Shown here: piece after piece, positions 21,560 to 33,367 of the stretch
Layout of the letters: each line of letters starts with the position of its first letter
Position numbering within the stretch: the stretch's first letter is position 1
Assembly: GCA_018806915.1 (NCBI GenBank)
Contig: JAGKQI010000083.1
Location: 806,001-870,000, forward strand
Direction: 5' to 3'
DNA length: 64,000 nucleotides
DNA from: Phytophthora colocasiae
Lineage: Eukaryota; Oomycota; Peronosporomycetes; Peronosporales; Peronosporaceae
The notes under the pieces: model-generated
Databases searched by the model: none
The model's input: the letters and a program-made list of their open reading frames with translations, nothing else
What the model was told of the DNA's origin: nothing
Program-made: the position numbers and the translations under genes

Positions 21560-21745
21560 AGAATGCTGTTATTTTGGAGAAGAACCGAGTGTGTGGTGTG
21601 CAAGAATCAGCAAGCTGTGACTCGAGACGTATCGTGGAAGTTGCACGACCGAGTTTCCATTTGCTAGCAGGAAATAGTGTCGTTGTTGCGGATTTACACT
21701 TGAGACAGTAGATAATGAATCAAAGCCGATGACATTAAAACGGAT
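21560..21745 (+). pseudogene. RING-gene 3' tail fragment
   Basis: Copy of about 20965-21190 with an internal deletion: the codons for CVVCK..QAV, then a jump to the end of the RING and the 3' flank (GTTGCGGATTTACACTTGAG). It cannot encode a RING. With the ankyrin-tail fragment it forms the second unit of a tandem duplication. Confidence 0.85.
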
Positions 21746-21776
21746 CCTCGACAAGGTCACATTCGAAGACTGGATC

Positions 21777-23957
21777 TCACAGGGTGTCTGGGGCCCGAAG
21801 ATGATGTCGAATCTCCAGATAAAACTCGGAAATGGAGGCATCCGCTTGATCAGCATCCATGGGCAGAACTTCCTGTGCAAGCCCTTGTTGCGCGATGTTG
21901 TGTAAAATCAATTGAGCTTCAAATTGACCTTTTGCTAAGTCATAAAAAGCGTTGGAAGAAAATCCTTCCTTTTGATTCTCGAACAACCACCGAAGAAGGC
22001 GCAGGTGACCACCCCGAGCGGCGCGATCCATTGCTTGCGTTGTACACATCGCTCGATGTCTGTGAAGCCATTTCACGATATTCAAGTGGCCATGGGCAAC
22101 AGCCATATCCATTACTTCATCCATATAACTTTCCAACCGGTTTTCATGAAGCCATTCAAGCATTTTGAAATGACCTCCACCTGCCGCATTATACATGGCG
22201 TTACTCGTGCAGCCCTCCCTCCTGTGATCGTGAAGCTATTTAACAATCTCCAAGTGGCCTTTTCCCGCAGCTTTATCCATGGCTTTAGTTGTGCATCCTT
22301 CACTTCGGTTGTCATTTAGCCATTTCACAGTCTCCAGGTGGCCGTTTTTGGCAGCAACATCCATTGCACGCGTAGTGCAACCTTGCGAGTAGTTAGTATG
22401 AAGCCACTGAACAACATCCAAGTGACCATTAGCAGCAGCAGCATCCATCGCTACCTTAGTACACCGTCCTTCAATGGTTGGCGCTTCATGACTAATCTGT
22501 ACTGGATACGCTTCAGGACATTGTTTTTTGCGAGGCGGTTCATTTCTCCTTTTGGCGATGGCTTGAAGCAAATACTGCACGATTGGCAGATGCCCCTTGC
22601 TAGCTGCTGCATCGACCACACTGCAATAGCCAGATCTGCCGGCAGGTTTGCTGTATCCATTTTCATCAACTTTGCCACGGATCCAAAAGAGATTCACGCT
22701 AGGATCATAATAGTACTCCGAGTAGAGCCACTTGACCACGTCCAAATGGCCTCTTTCCGCAGCCAGCATCATTGTTTCCCCCGATACCTTCTTTACGATG
22801 TCGTCGATGCTGCCGAACATTAAGCATTGAGAACAAATCGATATTTCGGAAATCGTCTCGCTTAGTCTGCGCTTCTCTGTTGCTTCTTCTAATTCGTTGC
22901 GCGGTTTCTCGATCTTGGCATAGAGGTACTTCGCGACTTCCAAGTGTCCATTAATGGCAGCAGCATGGATTGCCAGACTAGCTTCTCCACCGAGAGAAGT
23001 GATGCTTGTGAGACACGGTCCAGTGTCATACCCACGCATATGGTACTTACTTTGGTATCCTGGCGTATTATCCTTTCGGTCTCGGTCGATAATCCACTGC
23101 ACTACCTCGAGCTGTCCAGCCTCTGCTGCCTTAACTAGAGTCCCTCTACCCCATTTGGTGTATTTCCCATTGTCCTGTAGCCACTGTAGAGTCTCCACAT
23201 CTCCAACAGAAGCAGCTCCATATAACGCCTCAGGTTCTTCCGGCATCATCATCCCGACTTGGCCCAATATCCATTCGGCTAGCTCAATATTCCCAATGTT
23301 AAAGGCGGCGTGGATCGAGATGCTATCATTTCTCCCCTCATTTGTCTCCTTGGACATCTCGTATATCCACTTGACCAGGTCCACATGTCCAGCCATAATG
23401 GCGAAAACAGTATCAAGACCGCCAAAACGGATATACCTCCCTCTCACCCAGTCCTCTCTCTCCTCGTCCCATTCACTGCCTCTGTCTTCGTCCTCATCCT
23501 TTCTGTTCACCACTGTGCCGTTGGCGCGAAAGAACTGGAGGATTTCCAACGCTCCAACCTTCGCCGCCCCACAAACCACTTTCTGTCGCACCCCGTACGG
23601 GGATCGCGCAAAGAGCCATTGAGCGATGTCCACACGGTTGAGCTTCGCAGCTTCCAGCAGACACAACGAAAACTCGAACTTCCCATACAATTTCTGCGTT
23701 CGAAGTAGGTTCCTCACGGACCAAAGCCCCCAACCACTGGATTCCAGATCTACTGTAGTGTTCCAAATGCGATCAAGTAACGCCACAGACCCAAACTTAC
23801 ACGCCTTGTGTAGTGGTTGCTCCACAGACGAGTCTACGTAGGCTGACACAATGCTGATGACATCGTCGGGGCCGTCGAACTTCCGTTTGGAGCGGAAGAC
23901 GAGCGCTACAGCTAGCAGAGGTGGGTTCACTGGCATGTTCTCACTCAAGGGATTCAT
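21777..23957 (-). pseudogene. Ankyrin-repeat protein, copy 2 (one internal stop)
   Basis: The best preserved of three copies. ATG at 23957 (MNPLSENMPVNPPLLAVALV), about 573 codons open to a TAG at 22236-22238, then the same frame continues to 21777, about 727 codons in all. The stop stands where neighbouring units have Trp (GHLEIVK-stop-LHDHR against GHLxxVKWLH), so it is a single TGG to TAG change. The N-terminus is non-repetitive (SAYVDSSVEQPLHKACKFGSVALLDRIW). From about residue 150 on, ankyrin-type units of 26-35 residues follow: GHVDLVKWIYE, GHLEVAKYLYAK, GHLDVVKWLYS, GHLPIVQYLLQ, GHLDVVQWLHTN. It is probably a scaffold-type protein; partner unknown. It could be a pseudogene, a truncated protein or a readthrough case. 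Confidence 0.8.
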
Positions 23958-24600
23958 TCTTCAAGGGGGGAGTTTGATGGAAGGATGCTGGAAGCCACCA
24001 GTAGCCATGTAGCTTCCGTCCCTCGTAGTACACAAAATATGGGTACGTGCATATATTTTGCAACTAATGCAGATCGAGTTGACTCTACTGCAGTGGGGCT
24101 ATAGCTGTGATGTCAATTTCAAACGTTCGGTATTGATCGTCACGTGCAAGCCTGCATAGAGCCAAATACACGTCTGCCGTTGTGTAAGGCTGACACGATT
24201 CTTCCATAGAGCAGAACTTGCGGTAGTTCTTTTCCGAACGGCCTTAGCAGCTCAATGCTTCAACCGCGTAGTCTTCAACCCGACGTCAAGCTGCTACTTG
24301 CATCACTTTAAAAGGTAGTCCGTCAAGCAGAAGATGAGGTAGAACTCTATGTCCTTTGCTTACAGGTAACCGTGCTACCTCGTGCCTCAAGCTTGTGCAA
24401 AAACAAGAGCGCGAATAAACCTTGGTCACCTGTCCTACAATAAAAGGTCTCGTTGTTTAAAAAGATTATGTTCTTTTTCACGTTTTTTTTTTGTTTTCAT
24501 CTTCTCCAGGACGCCGCGCTGCTTGCCGTAGCGCTCGTCTTCCGCGCGAGGGGATTGAAATTTTTTTTTGTACCTTTGTAAAAATTGTACCTTACAATAT
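23958..24600. other. Duplicated flank and ankyrin 5' scrap
   Basis: 23945-24000 copies the ankyrin/GDP-fucose promoter. 24100-24420 copies the shared spacer of 10.66-11.0 kb. 24518-24543 (GTAGCGCTCGTCTTCCGC) matches the 5' coding start of the ankyrin genes in plus orientation and is cut off at about 24545, where AT-rich sequence and the hAT relic begin. No intact gene. Confidence 0.7.
24423..24456. repeat. 34-bp inverted repeat, right arm
   Basis: Starts TGGTCACCTGTCCTACAATA; 34 of 34 bases pair with the left arm at 21495-21528. Confidence 0.9.
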
Positions 24601-24627
24601 TGATTGATTGAAAACTTGCAATATCTA

Positions 24628-25437
24628 CTACAAATTGATCAATATTGTGTAGAAGAATTCCAGAATCCTATTCGTTTTCGTACTCTTCATCGTCGATTCC
24701 ATCTCCTCCTCGAGCTGTCTGCACAGCCTTATGTAACCTCGTTTGTAACGATCCCAATTTAACCTCAAATATAGTATCGCCTCAAGGGTCTCAGGACTCA
24801 TTTGCTTGCGGAGATACCCGAGCATGCATTTCACCGCTGAGTCGTTCCACTTCAACGGAAGATTCTGGAAGCCACGACAGATTCATGTACTTGGACTTAC
24901 CATCCTCTCGGGCTTTTGCTCACACTGCAATGGCGCTTTCACCTCATCTTCTGTCGATCTGTAGAGTTGACCACCTTGGGGGTGAGCGTTGATCCATTGT
25001 AGCGCTTCTTCTTCGAGACCGTCGATGAAGACGAATGTTCTTCTCTTGCGTTTTACTGAGGAAACTACTGCTATATCCAATTCTGCAAAAGTTCTTTCAC
25101 GACGAGCCACAGCAATGACCACTTCTGATGTTAACTGGTTCTCTTGACCTTGCATTAGTGTTGAATCCACTGATATGTTGACAAAGCGTGCCTGTCGTCA
25201 AACATTTCCATCGATACTTTCTTCTTCTCGCGGATGCACGTTCAGTTCGTACCCTGCATGTTTGGACGCCAAATGGTTCAATAGGTTAGTGTAGTCCGCC
25301 TTGTTCAATTGCTTTACGAAGCTGTTGCACGCATTACACGTTTGACCCATGGGACTGGGATTCCAGAACATTACAGCGACAATGGCGTTTGAGCTGAGTT
25401 TAGGGGCTTGAACCGTGAAGAAAGATGAGATATCCAT
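24628..25437 (-). pseudogene. hAT transposase relic
   Basis: The right end (25437-25198) encodes a BED-type zinc finger: CNACNSFVKQ, DYTNLLNHLASKH. The middle piece (25170-24883) and the left piece (24855-24628, MSPETLEAILYLRLN) fit the C-terminal region of hAT transposases. The catalytic core is missing and frames are broken. The copia element D is inserted about 130 bases upstream of its first finger. Confidence 0.65.
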
Positions 25438-25568
25438 AGTCTAGTAGACTCTGAATTGGCACGAGGCAATATAGTCGAAGTCGCCGGCTTGGAAAAGGAT
25501 GCGGCGAGACGGAAGGAGAGCTGATTTGATAGTGAGGCTTGGAGCGGTCGCGGACCGGTGAGTTGATC

Positions 25569-25815
25569 TGTGAAGTAAGCAGGCAGATTGGAGCGAGCAA
25601 CCGCAGTAGCGGAGAAGGCCAAAACACACTTGTTTTCCACGGAGAAGCTTTGGGATTAAGGGGGAAACCTCGCAGGTGACAACCCCCTCTATAGTTAAGA
25701 ACATGCAGTATCCTAACAGCCATATGTAAGATAGTCACTCGAGAACTGAGACTGGGCACAGGCTTCTTCAACTCTGGAGCTGGAATCTGACGGAGCTCGA
25801 CACGTCATCTCCACG
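25569..25815 (-). repeat. 3' LTR of copia D
   Basis: Starts TGTGAAGTAAG on the plus strand and ends CATCTCCACG; the partner ends CATCTCCACA, so the final base has mutated. Confidence 0.92.
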
Positions 25816-25884
25816 CTCCCACGTCGAGTCCGCAGCTATGCTTGCAGTAATTGGCTTCATATCCATCTCGTTGTAGCTCGCAAA

Positions 25885-26613
25885 CTACTCATGACCGTCT
25901 GCATTGCTATCCTCAATATCCAGCGGCAACGGTACAACGTTCAACCGCTGTCGAAACTTTCGAAACAGGGTAGGGTCCAGAGCCTTCGTAAAGATGTCAG
26001 CGAGGTTCTCCGCTGACGGGCAGTAGCAACCTTTGAGCTCTCCACGCTCGTGGAAGTCCCGAACTTTGTGGTACTTCAGGTCCACACTCTTCGTCTTGTA
26101 GTTGCCCTGAATTCCGGTCAACACGGAAATAGTAGCCTGGTTGTCCTGGTACAGGATGGTAGGGTAGTGGCACTTGAGCTTCAGCACCTTGCACAGGTTG
26201 TGCGTCCATATTATCATTGTTGAGCATTCGCTTGCAGCAACGAACTCAGCACAGCACGTGTCGTCAGTAACAATCCGCTGCTTGCGGGACTTGTATTCGT
26301 AAGTACAGTCATTAAGCTGCAACACGTAGCCTGAGATGGGGTGTCTGTCCTCCTTCTCATTCCCAAGATCCGCATCTGCATACGCCACAAAGTGCAAGTC
26401 AGGCACCTCCTTCTTTTCCCACACCAGTCCGTAGTCCATAGTTCCATGCAAGTACCGCAGCACTCGCCTGCCCATTGTGTAGTTCTCATGCGTGTAGTTG
26501 TTCAAGTACTTCCCCAGAGTGTGCACAGCGTTAGCCAGATCAGGACGTGTGCACTGCACTAGGTAGGTACTGTAATCAGCCAACCAAGGCACGATAAGGA
26601 ACATTAGGATCAT
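25885..26613 (-). pseudogene. copia D RNase H region
   Basis: Reads CTRPDLANAVHTLGKYL, HFVAYADADLG, the RNase H AspAla motif region, TCCAEFVAASE, LYQDNQATISVL and the C-terminal LADIFTKAL typical of copia. The upstream RT portion including YVDD is missing, and no ATG of its own is expected because it is polyprotein sequence. It ends at 25885, about 70 bases before the 3' LTR. Confidence 0.9.
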
Positions 26614-26696
26614 TTAAATCTTCCGCATCAGCCGTTGCAGTCATCGGCAAAGCACCAAGAGTCTGTGGGGTAGCCACGGCTCTGCAATTTTCCATG

Positions 26697-26970
26697 TCAC
26701 GGCATATTGGCCGCTGTCAACAAATATCGAACACGAGAAAGCACCACGCCATTTATTCTCTCAACTAAGCCGCTTTCTTCCGGACTATACGAATTCGTCG
26801 TCGTATACTCAATACCATTGGACCGGACAAACACCTTCAGTTTGTTGTTGAAGAGCTCCTTGCCTTGATCGGAATTGAACACCTCAATGTTGTTCCCTTG
26901 CGCAAGCACACACTTTAAGTGCTCCATGACCGCATCTGATGCATTCTCCTTCCGATACAGTAGAAACCCC
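26697..26970 (-). pseudogene. copia D integrase, downstream part
   Basis: GFLLYRKENASDAVMEHLK, FNSDQGKELFNN and the segment NSYSPEESGLVERINGVV with the integrase Glu. The upstream half lies at 33860 on the other side of gypsy C; the two halves abut in frame across the CCCAC duplication. Confidence 0.9.
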
Positions 26971-26973
26971 CAC

Positions 26974-27717
26974 TGTAACGATCGACTAGCGAAAGTTACG
27001 ACTGGTGAGAGCGCAGAGGAAGTACAGCCTGAGCTGTGGCGCGAAGGTCTTATGGGAGGCGAGGGTTGAAACCCGAGGCGATGCTTGAGGAGTAGTAGTA
27101 ACTTACTCCGAAGTAGGTAAAATGGAAAGTGAGATTGAATTGGTTAGAGGTCTAAGAATCCTGGTTCACTACTCTCTTGACTAGCTAGCCCAGTTCTTAA
27201 ACTAAGTATTAAAGATTCTTGATCGTCCTTGTAGCGAATCTTGAGTATGGATAGGTTAGGCACCATTAGCGGTTCAAGTGAACCGGACCGGGGAGCCGAA
27301 CCGTTAAGTATAATAAGCACAATATAAAAAGAGTGATGATCGCTTGTCTTGCAGCACACGCTCTGACACCTTGCCATCATCGGACGAGTAAATGTCTAGA
27401 ATATTCGAAGTGAAGTTCTCGAAGCAGCCTGCTAGCTGAAATTGCGGGAGGTAAATCTCACGTTGGTATCCATCGAGGCGGTGGAAATGCAACAGAGATT
27501 TCTCCTTATTTGAGATTAAATCATCCGCGCGCAAGCTATCAATGATCGTGTCCCATGCCACCGAAAATGAGAACCACTTGCGACGACGGGCAGGTTGCAG
27601 TTGAAGATGAACTACAACTTCGGGACCAAACATGTTTGCTCCCAGCCAGGCACGTGGCTGCTTTGGCCGCGCATTGGCCAAGCCGACGTACCAGCATGAC
27701 GCTGGTGCGTCGTTACA
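26974..27717 (-). repeat. 3' LTR of gypsy C
   Basis: Full 744-bp LTR. It contains a segment (about 27333-27590) missing from the other LTR. Confidence 0.92.
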
Positions 27718-27861
27718 TCCTCCCAGACTTGACTTCTCGTTGACGCTTCTTAAAGTCGTCTACGAGAACTTTCCAGTGCGACACGTGTTTGATGTCTTTT
27801 TCACGTTCCCAAGAGGCATCATGGTCGGGTAAACCGTGCCCTTTAACAAGCCATTCGGGTT

Positions 27862-29690
27862 TCAATTGAGCTGACGTTTCTTGAGTAACGTTTCGATGAT
27901 GTGCATCGTGTCACCGGTTTCTTCATCAATGATCAGTCTGGAAGCCTTGGGAATGGGACGAGTCTTGAAACGTGATGGATTTTCAACGTAATGACTCAGC
28001 ACATCCACATTGAACGTTGGGTTCAAGCGACTCATACTTCGTGGAAGTTTCAGTTTGGCGACGTTAGGGTTGACCGTTTTCAGAATCTCAAAAGGTCCAA
28101 CTTTGCGAGCAGCTAATTTAGCGCGTTTTCCTTCAATGTCTTGGGTGGCATGAGCTGCAGGAATACGTCGAGTGTCCAGCATGACCATATCTCCTTCCTT
28201 GAACGTGATGGATGATCTCTTCTTGTCGTAGTACTTCTTTTGACGTTCTTGGGCTTGGAGAAGATGCTTTTTAGCTACTTCAATGATCTCTTGTCGACGA
28301 TCTTGGAACTGTTTCGCATATTCGGCATTACCATGCTGTACCTGTGCCATGGTGTTGGGATTGTTCAAAGGATACAGAGGATTCCGTTCCTTACGTCCTG
28401 TGTCAACTTCAAAGGGTGACAACCCAGTTGAAGCGCTGACAAGAGTAGAATGAGCATACTCAATCGTTCCTAAATGATGCGACCAGTCACGTCCGTGGTA
28501 CGAAATCATACAGCGTAGAGCATCTTCCAGAATCAGATTCTGGCGTTCGGTTTGTCCATCGGCTTGAGCACGATAGGAGGTTGTCATGTGCAGACGAACT
28601 CCCATCAGCTTAGCCAAAGACGACCAAAACTTGGAGATGATTTTGGATCTCGGTCGCTGATGATGATCGATGGTAAACCGTGATGGCGAACAACACAATC
28701 GAAGAATTGGTGCGCAACATCTTTAGCGTCGACGGTACGATTGCATGCACAGTACTTAGGGCGTTTGGACAACTTGTCGACAACAGTCATGATTGCATCA
28801 TAACTGTTGGAGTCTGGTAATCCCGTAACAAAATCCATTGATACGACAGACCAACATTTATCCGGAATGGGGATTGGAATCATCTTGCCATTCTTGCGAG
28901 CATTGCTGTGTTTCCAGCGAGTGCAAGTTTCGCAACTTTGCACGTAGTCTCGAACATCTTGATCCAAGGTGGGCCAATGATACCATTGAGCAATGCGAAG
29001 GTATGTTCGATGAGCTCCAGGATGAGCAGCAATGTTGGAGTCGTGGAAGCATTCGATGATGGCAGTTCGAAGACGGTTATCTCGAGTGTGTGGAACGCAC
29101 AAACACACCATCGTCTGCGATTTTCGAAAGAGCAAACCGTTCTGTTTGACGAATGGTTCTTCAGGTTGCTTAAAATGTTCACTGTAGTCTGGACAAATGC
29201 GATATCCAGTATTGAATTCCTTGCGAACTGATTCCGACCAACCGAGCGAGCTCGAATTTTGAGACTGCTGCGTCACATTAGCGGACACAACATCTTCCAC
29301 TGCGGCTACTGTACGCGTTTGGCGATGTGGGAGCTGGTGGTAAGCTTGAGCCACGCTTGGGTTTGAACGAATGTATTGTCCATTGACAGAGTCTTCTGTC
29401 ATACTAGCGGCAACATCCTCCCCTCGAAATTGGACGAGAGAGGAAGGTTGAGTTATAGCACGATTAACATCGTGAAAGTCGTGCAGAAGAGGACGGCATG
29501 ATGAACACGAACGGGACGGACGTTGGTTTCGTGTGCATCGAGCAGCACGACGTTGGCAACGAGCTGTGCAGTGATGGAAGGACACATTGCTCATTGATTC
29601 CGTAGGTGGTCGAGATAACGCGTCAGCGACGACATTCAACTGGCCTTTGACATGGTGCAGCTTGAAGGTGAACTGTGCAAAAAATGTCAA
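27862..29690 (-). pseudogene. gypsy C integrase
   Basis: Zinc-binding part HPGAHRTYLRIAQWYHW with CETCTRWK, then catalytic core VVSMDFVTGLP, IIISDRDPK and QADGQTERQN (Asp, Asp, Glu). One frameshift at about 28640 divides it. The C-terminal part (FKEGDMVMLDTRRIP, KLAARKVGPFEILK) is the usual gypsy integrase tail; no chromodomain is obvious. Confidence 0.9.
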
Positions 29691-30858
29691 AAATCGAGCC
29701 AGTTTTGGCGAGACCTTCGGGAGGTGCAGAAACCACTTACATGCCGTGTTATCCGTATAGATGTCAAATTCGCGACCATATTGGTAATGGCGCCATTTCT
29801 CCAGCGCTAATCGGATTGCGAGGAGTTCCTTCTCATGCGTCGGTCAATTTATTTCATGAGGTCCTAGCTTTTTAGATAAGAAAGCGATCGGGTGATCTTG
29901 ACCAGAATGAACTTGGGAGAGCACGCCACCCACACAATAGCCAGAGGCATCGGTGGTAACGATGAAACGTTTCTCGTGGTCAGGCAACTTCAATACAGGA
30001 GCTTGTTGAAGTGCGAACTTGATTTCGTTAAAGGAACGAGTTTGTTCCGAATCCCAGATCCAGACGTGTTCTTTTTTCACAAGAGGGCCGAGTGGTAATG
30101 CAAGAGTTGCGTTGTCACGGATAAAGCGACGATAATAACCTGCCAAACCTAGAAAGCTTTGCAACTGTTTTTGGTTCGTTAGTGCAGGCCAATTTGCAAT
30201 GGCTTCGGTCTTACGAGAGTCAACGGCGAGTCCTTTAGCCGAAATCGTATGACCTAGGAACTTGACTTCAGGTTGACCAAAATGACACTTGGACAGATGA
30301 CAATACAGTTTTTCACGACGGAGAACTTCAAACAGTATGCGTAGATGTTCCACATGTTCTTTAATACACAGATGTCGTCAGGTAGACAACAATGAACGTA
30401 TAGTTCGCAAAAAGTACTCGCATTAGGCGAGACCACACACTAGGCATACCGGCCAGTCCCATAGGGGCCACACACCACTGATAAGTTTCAGCGTGCGTTC
30501 GGAAGGCGGTGTACTTGCGACTCTGATAGGCAATACGCATTTGGTGGTATCCTTGAGCCAAATCAAGAACAGAGAAGATAACACAACCATTCATCTGATC
30601 GAAGAGTTCGTCGATGAGAGGAAGTGGAATCTTTGGAACAATCGACTGCGAGTTCACATAGCGGTAGTCAATGACCCATCGAATTGGTAATGTTGAATTT
30701 CCAGAGCGTACCCACTCTGAACGAGAGATCTGACGACCAGAGGTAGGATCCTTTTTGGGAATACCAAAAATATTGGACACCCAAGGAGAATCAGAAACTT
30801 CGATCCAACCTTTTTTCAGCTTTTCTGCCACGAAGAGGTCTAGTGCATCCTGTTCCAC
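29600..30858 (-). pseudogene. gypsy C reverse transcriptase and RNase H
   Basis: RT reads RWVIDYRYVNSQSIVPKIPLPLIDEL, FSVLDLAQGYHQM and the active-site stretch VVYL/DDI, where one base is lost near 30375 so that the YLDD is split between frames. RNase H follows with an intact FIVTTDASGYCVGGVLSQ and HHVKGQLNVVADALSRP. The intact TDAS contrasts with element B. Confidence 0.9.
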
Positions 30859-30864
30859 TTTAGA

Positions 30865-31640
30865 CTAGCGGAACGGACCTCGATTGCTGGGCACTGCATC
30901 GGTTTTCATGTTGAGTTCGAAGGCCACACGATGAGATGGTGGAAGTCCATCCGGAAGTGTCTTTGGGAAGACATCCGTGAATTCATTCAACACCTTAATG
31001 ATTGGTTCTGGAACCGAATCACTCATTGGAGAAGCGGCACAAATTTTCACACGATATACTTCATCGACGCATTCTTCTTGACCTTGCGTTTGAAATCAGC
31101 AGCGGCGATTTCCACAGCTTCCTGAGTGGCAACTGATTGCATAGGTCGTTGACTCCGTATGGACGGAAAAGAAATGTCATGCGAACGCCAATCAATTGTT
31201 GGTTGAAACTTGGTAAACCAAGGTTTTCCAAGGATGACATCATGTACCGATCCTAGTGGCCGTTCCATAACTTGCAATTTGCGGAAACGGAAGCGACCAA
31301 ATGCAATGTTCGCTATTCCTTTCTTCACCTAACAGAGCTCTCGTAGAAGTACCATCGAAACGGGTAACTTGCGATACACCAGAGGCACACATGTTATCGA
31401 CTAACCCTGGACGAACGACATTGCATGTGGCACCACTGTCGAACATAATGACGACTGGTTTTCCTTCACATGTTCCTTGTTTACGAATGAGTTCGTTCTC
31501 GCGGCGCGCCGGTGACAAGGTGGACGTAGAAATTTCTTCCACTTCAACAACCGTAACCTCATCATCTGAAGGTGCTGTAGTAGCAGCAGTCGAACCGGCG
31601 CTGAAGCTAGCAGAAGACTACTCGTGGCGATTGCGGTGAG
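30865..31640 (-). pseudogene. gypsy C protease region
   Basis: Retropepsin motif VVIMFDSGATCNVV at about 31450 (Asp-Ser-Gly), then the GKPWFTKFQPTIDW segment, with frame changes at about 31330 and 31050. It leads into RT. Confidence 0.8.
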
Positions 31641-33232
31641 CATGTTTCTCTTTGTTCTTTAGCTTATAACACTGCTCAATGACATGGCCAGTCTTCTTGC
31701 AATAGCGACATCTCTTGCTAGAAGAGGATTGACAGCGACTTCGAGTATTTCCAGAATCGATTTCCATTGGTTCTGGTTCATTGTCTTGTCCTCGTGTTGG
31801 TGTAGACTGTTGTTGATGCTGGTTACCGTTGGAAGAGGAATGGGATCGATCGTGAGACGGTAACGGGGGACGATAATTCTTCCCACGTATGTGATGTGAT
31901 CGATCATATTCCAATGCAATTTTCATTGCCTGTGACACGGTAGTACAGCGGCGGTATTGAACTTCTTCACGTGTTGGACTAACAAGTCCACGCGTAAAGT
32001 ACGTGGTCTTGTCCAACTCACTCATCTCTGTGGCTTGCATGATTGCTTCACGGAAACGAGATAGATATTCCTCCAGGTTGGGACAATTCTTCTGCTTGAG
32101 CGCGTACAGTTGATCACGCAGGCGCTCTTGCAAATCCGGAGGCACAAATTCATCAGTCAGTTTGGCGATAAGGTCTTGCATGTCGTTGATATCACGCTTG
32201 TTCAGTTTGTACCAAGCGGCAGCGTTTCCTTTAAAGTTTGCAGTTGTAATTGCCAAAATTCGGGAACTTTGGTCATCATTCTTTCAATCAATATTTTTTG
32301 CTTCAAAGTACTGAGCAAGTTGTTCAAAATACAAATCCACGGATTCACCCATCTTGCCATAAAATTGTGGCCAGCGAATTCCTTCAACTTTGACTTCACG
32401 TTTGGACATGGCTTCAAGCAGCTGTTGTTGCTTATCGACCATTTCCATAAGTTCTGAGTGATGGTCTCAGAGGACCACCCTTGAGGATTTAAAGAAGTCA
32501 TCAGTGGTAAAGAAAAAGTTCAGTTATTCAAATCGGCGTTTCTTAGTCGAAATTTCGTTCTCCTTAAGTCTTAAGACTTCTTGCTTGACAGCAGTCAACA
32601 GCTCACTAAGAGCGTGATCGATAGTGACCAGCTGGTGTCTTAAACTTGATTCTCTGAGAGCGCTCAGAACGGGGTCGAAAAAGTTGACTTGGGCGTTCTC
32701 CAATTCGCGTAGATTTGCACGGAAGATGCGGCAAAGGTTGTTGACTTGATCCTTCGCGAGGATGTGCGCGTCTTCGTCGTCGAGAAAGGCGAAGTCAAAA
32801 GATCGTTTGACCATGCAATTATTCCAGGTGGCGACGTTTCTGAGCACGTTCTGTGCGATCAGTGACGTAGTGCAGGATCTTGCGATCTAAGTAGATGCCA
32901 AGAAGGTCTGTCACACTCAGAAGTGGGTCGACCAAACGTTCCGAAAGACGGTGTAGTACGTTCCGTGCACGGTGGTCAGAAGCGTCAGGAATCAGATTTC
33001 TGAGCGCCTTGACAAAGCGGAAAAGTCGGTCGATTCCAAAGCCGGAGTTGCTGCGGAGAGTTGCGGCAGATTGCTGATGCTCGGATTTGTCGAAAAGCTC
33101 CGAAATGGAGTGGCGGAACGGGTATTCACGCTCCTTTCGCTTGGGCATACACGGACAGCGACGAGGGGTGCAGGCACTGAGCAGATCTGGCGCAAATTTA
33201 ATAGACCAGACGCTAGACTCAGGCTCACGCAA
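31618..33232 (-). pseudogene. gypsy C gag, several frames
   Basis: Pieces in order: 33232-32819 and 32847-32524 (N-terminal, helical), 32501-32202 and 32256-31618. The last has the gag capsid-like stretch GNAAAWYKLNKRDINDMQDLIAKLTDEFVP and LEEYLSRFREAIMQ, then one zinc knuckle CRYCKKTGHVIEQC (C-x2-C-x4-H-x4-C). Frame changes near 32830, 32500 and 32270 break it. Confidence 0.85.
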
Positions 33233-33367
33233 TCAGCGATGACGGCGAACAGCGACGAAACAGCCGGGTAGAGACGACTGTGTAGAGACAACACACGCTC
33301 AACGAGCGTCTTTCCAGGTGTCGTGCGTAGAGAAGGCCCCTCCCGGACGAAAACAAGTGCTACCAGA

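Noticed and set aside
22338..23708. Several plus-strand frames of 130-220 codons within 22.3-23.7 kb
   Set aside because: All are antisense to ankyrin copy 2, and equivalents appear opposite copies 1 and 3; they follow from codon bias of the repeats.
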